Below are positions 56,181 through 64,000 of a DNA stretch of 64,000 nt, in pieces. The DNA lies in contig CM066738.1 of the NCBI GenBank assembly GCA_033961575.1, positions 71,719,478-71,783,477 on the forward strand, read 5' to 3'. Each line of letters opens with the position of its first letter. Within the stretch, counting starts at the first letter, position 1. A program made the translations under genes and the position numbers. The notes under the pieces were generated by a model. The model had not been told where the DNA came from and made no database searches. It worked only from the letters and a program-made list of their open reading frames with translations. The stretch is from Aselliscus stoliczkanus (taxonomy: Eukaryota; Chordata; Mammalia; Chiroptera; Hipposideridae).

Positions 56181-58864
56181 GAGAGTGTTTTTTTCTTTTT
56201 ATCACAATTCATTAACATGTATTAGATTCTGTTCCCTCCAGTGCCTAAGCTATTCTCTGGAAGGAAGATAGGCACTTAGTTCATTACTGAAGGCTCTGCA
56301 TTGTGTTCCGAATGCACTTGTGGGCCTGTGAAAATGTCTATCTTATTTCCAGTAAGCTAATGATGTATGAGGAGAATGGCATTTGGTGTGGAAGCACAGA
56401 CTTCTACCAGGACCTTCTACCAGGAATGCTGCAGAACAAAAAGATGCACTGTGCCCAAGAGTTGCTTGCAGTGTTGTGGCTGGGGACGACAGACAACTGG
56501 GGAGCTAAAAGGACATATGCATGCCAGTCATGACCCACTCAACCTTATAGAAAGAGAAAAAGAGAAGTTGTGTGTGATCCTGTGACTTCATTATTGATCT
56601 AGATTTGCTTCTCCAGGAAAAATTGCCTCTACTCCCTCTGTTTCAACCCTTGGTCCAAAATGTAGGTGAACAAATGGAATCACGTGGCCATGATTCCCAA
56701 TTTCAGCTGGTTTACTTGGCATTCCTCTCAGTATCTCCTCTGCTCTCTTCTTCATTTTACATAGCTCTCTTTGCTCTCATTACCTCTTTTTATCTTCTAC
56801 TCTTTCACCAGTGGGTATCATTTTCCTTTCCCAGCTAACACCCCCACTGTATTTTTCATCTTGTTCTTTTCTATCTCTACAAGGGCCTTTTCCCTCAAGC
56901 AACAAATATTTCACAACTATTTTTCATTGCTCCCTTACCACTGACCTCTCCCTTGTTATATTCCTGTCAGTGCCAATCCTCCTTTCTTGAAAATCAAAAC
57001 CCCTCTATTGACAGGAAACTGATAGTCAGCCATAAACATTTGACACCAGAGCTCCAGAGTATTTGTAAGTAAAATGTGTGGCTCTCAATGGAAACATCCA
57101 CATGGAATGTTTCTTTCCATAAGGCCAAGAGAGCAACACTGACAAGATCTGCCATCATGGGTTTGAAAAGGTGGTCATGAGAGAATTAGAACAACAGTCA
57201 ACAGACAGTCAACCAAGCCAGTCTTTTGCTGTTGAAGTCCTTCAGCAGTTTCTCAGTCTGAAGCACAAAAAAAGCCCTCAAAGTTCCCCAGGACCAAAGG
57301 AAACCATAGAATTAGAACTGGCTTCAGAAAAGGAATTTCAGGGTTTTATAAAAAGGGAAACAGATTGAATTAGGAATAAATTGTTTTCACTTTAATATAT
57401 TTGAAGAACAAATCAAAGGAAATAATTTAATGTCTTTATTTTGAATAGTTTTGTACAAATCCTTCAAAAGAAAGGGAAAAGTCTGACAAATAAACAGGAT
57501 AAGCAGAGGCGGAATGGGGTGGGGGGTGTTAGCATTAAAATCCTTTGCTCACTCAAGGAGTATTATAGCAGGAATCTAGATATAAGAAAGGCTGAAAGAA
57601 CAAGGTTCCACTTGAACAGCAGATTTAGCAATGAATAACCTTGGGGGGAAAAAAAAAACCTAGGTGGAAGAGCAGGAGAGGGAAAAAAACCAGGGGTTAT
57701 TGAAATGGTTATTAGGAAATGTAAGTCCTGGCAGAGATAGAGGCTAGGATTCTGTAATGGCCCCAATCACAGCTGTACTGAGATACTTAGTGCCCTAAAC
57801 ACTGAAAACATTATAGTGACTCCATATATAATTAAGAATAAAAACTCACTAAGCCACAAAATAAGTGCAAGGAAGTGCAACAAAGTTCTGTTTTTCCATA
57901 ATGACTACTTCAGCTTTTCTTTTGAAAGCAGAACAAGTGTAGAGTTTGGGGTTAGGGATGGAGGTTTGGGAACAAAGTGCACGGGTTAGAGTGTGTGAGG
58001 ACCCCAAGGATAAGGTGTGGACACACAAAAGGAAGATCCAGGTGTGAGTCCTGGAGGCAGTAGCAATGTTTAATCATAGGAGGTGAAGGAACCAAGGAGA
58101 TCAAGAAGCAGTTACTAGTGGGAGAATTTTAAAAGAGAGTAGCTAGTCAACAGAATACATTACTGCAAACAACCTCACATACAGTTTCTCAATGCTGCTG
58201 CCACAGAGAAAAGGAAACTAAGAAAGCATTAAAAAATTGTAAAAATCAGTTAAGGCACTGTCTATGAGAGAGAGATTTATTGTAGTATTTTAGGTAAAAA
58301 TTCTAAAGAGTGTTTAACAAACCTTCACTAGCCAATAACAATTTAGTAATTTGGAAAATTCCTAACTCAGGACTGAGGCATGTCATATAGTTCTGCCCAA
58401 ACCTGAGAGAGCATCACAGGAATGGAATCTTATTGACCTGTATCGCACTTAAACCAGGATGTGAAATTGTTTGTCTTGACGTTACCAAAGAGACTTCAAT
58501 AACGTAATGCAATAAACTATCATGATCCAAGTGCATTTGTTATGAAAGGGCCCTTGGCAGATAATATAAGAAAAACTTTCAGTTTATTACATGACTGGAA
58601 ATTGCACAAATTGCCCATGGTAATTCCAGTGTTGATGCTGAAAAGCTTTTGTTTGCCTGACAGGATTATTTCTTTAAAAAATATAAAGGAAAGAATGCTT
58701 TTTTCACTTAGAACATTTCCTAATGAAAATGAAGAATGCATCTAGAAGAACCTACAAGTTCATGTAAAAGAATCAAAGATACCTGGAGTTTGCAATTAAA
58801 AAAAATCCTATCTCAATAATACAACTGACTCCCTTGAAGTTATACAAATTATCACAAATCACAA
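56181..58864. other. Spacer between inverted LTRs, unclassified
   Basis: About 2.7 kb without recognised exons or repeats. Open frames at 56303-56533, 57171-57368 and 58542-58745 on the + strand have no clear homologue that I recognise. Codon 57171 onward gives a Gln/Ser-rich 65-residue peptide (contains SFAVEVLQQFLSLKHKKS). These may be unrecognised transposon remnants. Confidence 0.5.
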
Positions 58865-59554
58865 AGCTTTCTTCCCAGTAGGCACCATGTAACAAATAAG
58901 TTGTGGCTTGAGGGTCCTTCCTCAGCAAAGGAAGAGTTGAAATTTGTCCCCAAAAACATATATTCAAGCTCTAATCTCCAGTACCTGAGAATGTGCTTTT
59001 ATTGGAATATGAAATAGGGTCTTTTCAGATATAATGAAGTTAAGATGAGGTCATACTGCAGTAAGGTGGGCCCATGTCCAATATGACGGGTGTCCTTATA
59101 AGTAAAGAACAGACACATTCACACACAGGAGAGGAGAATGCCTTGTAAAGACAGAGGCAGAGACTGGACTGATGCATCTACAGGCCAAGGAACTCCAAGG
59201 ATTGTTGGCAACACCAGGAGGTAAGAGAAAGACATGCAACAGATTCACTCCTAGAGCTTTAGGAAAGCATGGAAGAGTCAAGACCTTGATTTTGGACTCT
59301 TAGCATTTAGAACTGTGAGAGAATAACTTTCTATTGTTTTTATAGCTGAGCCATCCTGCCACCTGTTGGCAGCTGAACGGCAGCTTAGCTCGGGCTGGGC
59401 ATCGAACTGCTGTTGCTCTGAGCTCAGCTCGCACTCTTGAGAGAGCTCTTAACCAACTTAGCCACTTGGCCAGCCCCTAAATTTTTATTGTTTTAAACCA
59501 CCCAGTTTGTGGTAATTTTTTTACAGTAGCCACAGGAAATGAATACAGCTGCCC
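58865..59554 (+). mobile_element. MLT1-type solo LTR (MaLR), right arm, split by a SINE
   Basis: Inverted copy of 55163-55712. By eye there are about 13 substitutions and a few small indels over some 460 aligned bases (roughly 97% identity), with a lower-identity extension at 58865-58925. A medium SINE (59342-59479) interrupts it near the LTR 3' end. Identity is high for a family this old. Confidence 0.85.
59342..59479 (-). mobile_element. Medium tRNA-derived SINE inserted in right LTR arm
   Basis: Minus strand: ggggctggccaagtggctaag, gagctctctcaagagtgcgagctgagc, ttcgatgcccagcc, aacaggtggcaggatggctcagct. An imperfect 13-bp duplication (ttt[c/t]tattgtttt) flanks it. It is the same subfamily as the copy at 27128. 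The left LTR arm lacks it, so it arrived after the duplication. Confidence 0.88.
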
Positions 59555-60174
59555 AGTAGTATGAAGAAGTTGGAAGTTTCAAATTTTGACTATTTGGGTG
59601 TTAAAGTTTATCATCCTAAAAAAAAAATTCAGTTATAAATATTAATCTATTTTAAAATGAATTACAGAAAAAAATGTAATAATTCACAATACTCCATCTT
59701 TACTTAATTAAAACTGGTATTGTAATTTTGGAGACAATTGGGAGTAAATAGAGTTGGAGCCATAAAACTGAACTTGAGACTCACCTTTTTCATGAACTAG
59801 CTAGTAGATCCTGCGTAAGTTATTTTGTCTTCCTTGGTCTATAAAATGAATTTTGGTAAAATTATCTTCAACTTCCCACCTAAATTTAAAATTATGATTC
59901 TATTTCTTCTCCAATTTCTGATTGTATCACAGAAAATATGCCAAACACTATGTAGATGGAGGTTTTGAAGATACTTATATTGATCAAATTTGAGTTTTAT
60001 AACAACACAGCAATTTAACCATATATAATAGCAATGAAAAAGTATATTTGCATCTACTTTTAATAATGGAAGAGGAGGTATGCCATCAGATTGTTTGAAC
60101 AAACAAAGGGCTAGAATATCCTCAGATTTTATCAATCAATGACAGATACAACAAAATTGGTAATCACTGATTTT

Positions 60175-60281
60175 TTTTTTTTTTTTTTGAGGTCAGTGTC
60201 ACTGGCCCTCATATGTGGGACCGAACCGGGGCCGCTGGCTTCCTAAGCCAGCGCTTAACCACCACGCCACTCGGCTGGCCC
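60175..60281 (-). mobile_element. Short tRNA-derived SINE, antisense
   Basis: Minus strand: gggccagccgagtggcgtggtggttaag, gcgctggcttaggaagccag, ggttcggtcccacatatg, gacactgacctc plus A tail. A duplication ggtaatcact[g/a]atttt flanks it (60159-60174 and 60282-60297). The preceding 59555-60158 is AT-rich intron with nothing recognised. Confidence 0.9.
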
Positions 60282-60297
60282 GGTAATCACTAATTTT

Positions 60298-61637
60298 AAA
60301 AGCTATCATGTCAACTACTTTTAAGCTATCTTAAGATCTATTAAAGGAGATGGCACATCCACCTGGACATCCATTGAAGCCACATGTACAAATGTGCCTT
60401 TTCAGAAGAGAGGTAGCAAAAGGAAAGCCTTTTTGGGTGACCTCTATCTCAGCCAATCCTCATTGATTTACTAAATGTTTGTGTTAGGTGGAGAAACAAA
60501 ACACCAGAAAAGGCCATAGACTTGGCGTTGTTGGAACAGAAGTGCTTCCAGCTAGGCATAAATCCACAAGCTCTAACAACTTGGAGAAGCAAATTCTTTG
60601 ACACGCCTCATGGAATAATAGGAATGGTAAATTCTAGGCAGAGTGCAGGCTCTGAGACAGTGGTAAGCAGGGTGGGTGTGGCTCCTGGCACATGGACGAG
60701 TGCAAAGTTCTCACCTCCATTCCCTCTGTCTTCTTCTATCTTCTGTAACAACAGCATCTTTCTCTTATCTCTTGGAATGATCCTTCTCTGGCTGTTTCAC
60801 TGGCTCAACCTCCTCCTTCTGCAGACTGATAGAATGTGTGGTATGAGTTTTCACAAGGTTGTGTCTTGGAGCCACTGTCACTCACTATCTCTTGGCATCA
60901 GCATGTCTTATTTCTTCATGTGTAAAATAGAGATACTGGAGGCACCTCCTCTTTAAGTTCTTTAGAGGATTAAGTAACCCATGGAAAAAAACCTTAGAAC
61001 AGTACTTGACACACACACTAGCACCCAATAAGTATTAGCTGTTAGTATTATGCCAAGTATTCAGCTGTCTGCTTTCCTCCCCCTGTTTTGTCCCCTGAAA
61101 CCTGCCTCCCTGCCATTCTCCTGGCTTCAGATACCCCTACTCCTGCATGATTCCCCATCCAGGGCTCCAGTCCTCATCCTTGATAGCTGGCTTATCCCAC
61201 CTTCATTGCAAATTGGTTCAACCTGCATTCTCTTACTGGCTTTACTGAGGTGGCCTTGGACAAGTCCCCTAAATTCTCTGAGCTCCTGTCCCCTCACATG
61301 TATAATGAAGTGTTAGATTAGATTATCTTTAAGGGCCCTTACAACTCCAAAATTCTGCAACTCTGACCCCATATCTGAAGCCCATGTCACTGTCTTGTGT
61401 TCAAGTCATTTTTCTCTTTGGATGTTTAAAAAGTTCCTACTTAGTAGGGACAGCCTCCTCCCAGTCCCCAAAGCCTGAAATCCCAGTCAATCAGGTGTCA
61501 GTTTCTGGTAATGCATATGTTATCCTCCTTCATTTCCGTGGCTCTCTGCTACCTGCTGCCCCCTGTTAAGTCCTTTCACCACTTCATGTTTGAATAATAT
61601 TGATGGTCACCTAACGGACCTACCTTTTTCTGAGTTT
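60298..61637 (+). other. Intron with MIR-type fragments
   Basis: MIR-like stretches at about 60900-61050 (tgtgtaaaatagagatactgg, taagtaacccatggaaa, cacccaataagtattagctgttagtatta) and 61240-61360 (ggccttggacaagtcccctaaattctctgagc, ttagattagattatctttaagggcccttacaactccaaaattctg). The open frame at 60522-60956 has no recognised content. Confidence 0.55.
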
Positions 61638-61721
61638 TCTTCCTTTCCTTCCTTCCTTCCTTCCTTCCTTCCTTCCTTCCTTCCTTCCTTCCTTCCTTCC
61701 TTCTCTCTCTCTCTCTCTTTC

Positions 61722-61801
<80 letters not shown>

Positions 61802-61820
61802 CCTCCCTCCCTCCCTCCCC
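61638..61820. repeat. 180-bp polypyrimidine tract (TTCC)n(TC)n(TTTC)n(TC)n(CCTC)n
   Basis: An uninterrupted C/T run on the + strand made of five successive short-unit arrays. The Ser/Phe-rich and Arg/Glu/Lys-rich frames over it are artefacts of the repeat. Confidence 0.95.
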
Positions 61821-62399
61821 CTTACTCAAAGAGGAATATGTTAAATACAAAATTACACTGGGATTTAGAAATTTATTTCCCCCATAATTTTGTCATGACT
61901 ACATGGAACTATTAATCTATGACTTGAGACAATATTGATAAATGTATATATGTTTATGATTGTATCTTCTTGGTATGTGTCTTTTTAAACCATGATGATA
62001 CATTTCCCTCAGTTCCTTGTGATTTTTTTTTTTTTTTGCCACAAATTCTAACTTGTCAGATATCACTATGTTTTATTGCTCAACTTGTATCTAATACCTA
62101 CTCCAAGTCAGGTGCTGAACATTGTGCAGAAGGCATACATGCCTACTAATAAGACTTGTCCTAGGCCACGGTCTGGAAGGGGAACCTATGCCAACCGATA
62201 ATGACAATGTGGTGTGGTGAGTGCCATATTGCATGCAAGCCGCTGTGGGGGAGCACGTGGCTCTGCACAGCACCACTTCCATCCCATGACTCTTTGCACA
62301 GGAACTTTCCTCAAATCCCCATTGTCTGAAAGGATAAAGAACAACTTTCCCTGGTAATCTGACCCCACACCTATTCTAATTTAAGCCTTTTTTTCAGTT
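61821..62399. other. Intron, nothing recognised
   Basis: Unclassified. There is a short poly-T at 62024-62037 and a weak MIR-like phrase near 62085-62130 (cttgtatctaatacctactccaagtcaggtgctg). Confidence 0.5.
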
Positions 62400-62810
62400 T
62401 TCTTCCCTGGCTTGGTTTTCTCACTTCCTCTAAATGCTTTTTTGCATGTGTTCAGTTCTCCAGCTACAAAAGGCTTCATTCCCCCTCTTCTGTTCCCCCC
62501 AATTTGTATTTATCCTTCAAGGATTATGTATTAAAATTGCAAACTCAGAGAAGGCATGAAGCCTTCTACAAGTCCACAGAGATATCCTATCATCTCTTTG
62601 CCTAAGGCAAATTTAATGCTAGCGATCCACCTCTCACATAATTACCCAACTTTCTGCATCTCTGTGTCCTGTGTCCTCAGTGAAAATGTGCCAAGGTCAA
62701 GACTGACCTATTTATTCTACTCTGTCCCCTCCCTCTCATGTCTCCTACACAGGGATGTTTTATGTTGAAGGCTCTCAATACTTATTGAATTAAATGAATG
62801 AATCAGGTAG
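62400..62810 (+). repeat. L2 LINE 3' region
   Basis: Pattern includes ttgtatttatccttcaaggattatg, cctccctctcatgtctcctacacagggatg and the 3' end gaaggctctcaatacttattgaattaaatgaatgaatca. Diverged and non-coding. Confidence 0.6.
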
Positions 62811-64000
62811 ACTTGGGATTCTAGATTAAAATTGGAATTAGATGTGAGTGTAATAATGAGCAAAGGATAGAGTTCCCTCTAACACCTGATTTTCTGATTG
62901 TCTATGAGACATGGTAAACACCCACACACACACGCAGATGTTGTTACATAACAGTTGGCTGTGAGCACATTGCCGTGGAGATGACTTCACACGACCTGCA
63001 TCCCCAGTGCTGCTGTTCTGCATGTCCAGGCAGCATCTACTGGAACCTCTTGCCTTTGCAGTGAGGGCAACCTTTTGGGTAGCAGTGTTTCCCTGGAGAA
63101 ATGTGCCAAGGTCAGTGTGACTTTAGGTAGTTTTTAAAAAAACGTTCGGCCAGACTTTGAAGGGGAAGTTTCCTTTTGATTCTGTGTTGTCATGGCACCA
63201 CCCAAAACTCTGGCTGCTTGTTTTTGCACAGTATTCATATGCTCAGTTCTCTAAGCTTTGCATTACTCAGGAATTCAGACATTATATTCCCCATGTTTTG
63301 GTTAACCCTTGCCTTTCTGGCCTAACTGGGTTTCTCAGGATTCAGCTCACAGGCCATTGCACACATCACTTTGCTCAGCGTTTTACTTTTTTCCATCCAC
63401 TTTTATGCTCTCGGTTGTGCTGAGTGAGGCTCAGAGTTTTAACTTATGTGCTGAGTGAGGCTCAGAGTTTTATCTCATCTTACTGACATGATCACACTCT
63501 CTCAGCTCACCCCTCCATTCCACCACATTCCAGAACATTTCACATATGTTCTGACATAAGTAGTCAGACAAGTCATGATTTTGCTTCCATCTCTCCTTCC
63601 TTGTCACAACAAGCATCTTCCACAGCTGCCTTCCCTGCAAAATAGTCCTGTTTCTTTATTTTCCAATGAAGTGAAAATATTAAATATTTAAAAATAGGCC
63701 CCTGTCTGCCTGCCGTCACCTTCATGGCCCAAGTCCAGGTCACTTGCACAGGGGGCCACTCTCAGCCTTGTCCGCCAATGGCATTCAATGTGTGGGTCCC
63801 TTGTTTGGCATCCCTTGTTTGGGAGCATTCACTTAATGCTCCCCTGGGCCAGAAGCCCTGCATGTTTGCTGAAAGAAACATCCTGGACCTCAGGACACCA
63901 GGCAGGGTTGGCCCTTTGTGACAACAGCACTGTCTGTGAGCGTCCTTTTCCTCCCTGCCGGGTAAGAGTGGAGTCCACACAGCGTAAGTCAGGTCATCTC
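62811..64000 (+). other. LAMA3 intron to window edge, nothing recognised
   Basis: No exon could be joined in phase 2 with exon 12. It contains an exact 26-nt direct duplication (tgtgctgagtgaggctcaga... at 63416 and 63447). Confidence 0.5.

Overview
The window is a mammalian nuclear locus and contains no prokaryotic features. It is a piece of the laminin alpha-3 gene (LAMA3, long alpha-3B form) on the + strand, with very large introns filled by retrotransposons. Twelve consecutive coding exons between 20442 and 54183 (1,711 nt) join with matching phases into one open frame. They encode most of the globular domain IV that precedes the second laminin EGF-like (LE) block, then the first LE modules of that block. 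The exon before 20442 and the exon after 54183 lie outside the window. All splice sites I assigned are GT-AG.

The interspersed repeats suggest a bat, probably of the Rhinolophus/Hipposideros side (Yinpterochiroptera). The evidence is several tRNA-derived SINEs beginning GGGCCGGCC, some ending in AATAAAATCTTT plus an A tail (a T+ SINE layout as in Rhin-1-like elements), an internally deleted mariner, and L1s with long 5'UTRs. This is inference; no species is claimed.

Layout. 1-19080: four antisense L1 segments packed end to end. The last (11011-19080) has an intact ORF1, a nearly complete ORF2 and a CpG-rich 5'UTR with about 200-bp tandem monomers, and its 5' end points towards the first LAMA3 exon. 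19270-32007: four LAMA3 exons, an old L1, a mariner with a mutated catalytic residue, a MER5A-like element, MIR and L2 remnants, and a trimeric SINE. 32008-42948: one intron holding a full-length sense-strand L1 (33004-40942) with a 13-bp target-site duplication and two SINEs nested in its ORF2. 42949-54183: eight LAMA3 exons separated by SINEs, short L1 pieces, MER20-like, L2 and MIR copies. 54184-64000: intron with no recognisable exon. It carries two nearly identical MLT1-type solo LTRs in inverted orientation flanking about 3.15 kb, two SINEs and a 180-bp polypyrimidine tract.

The only host gene function supported is LAMA3, a secreted basement-membrane chain. The points most worth following are the inverted LTR pair, the L1 5' end that abuts the acceptor of the exon at 47605, the antisense L1 5'UTR aimed at LAMA3, a perfect 34-nt inverted repeat inside that 5'UTR, and the modular SINE families. 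No convincing new biological system was found.
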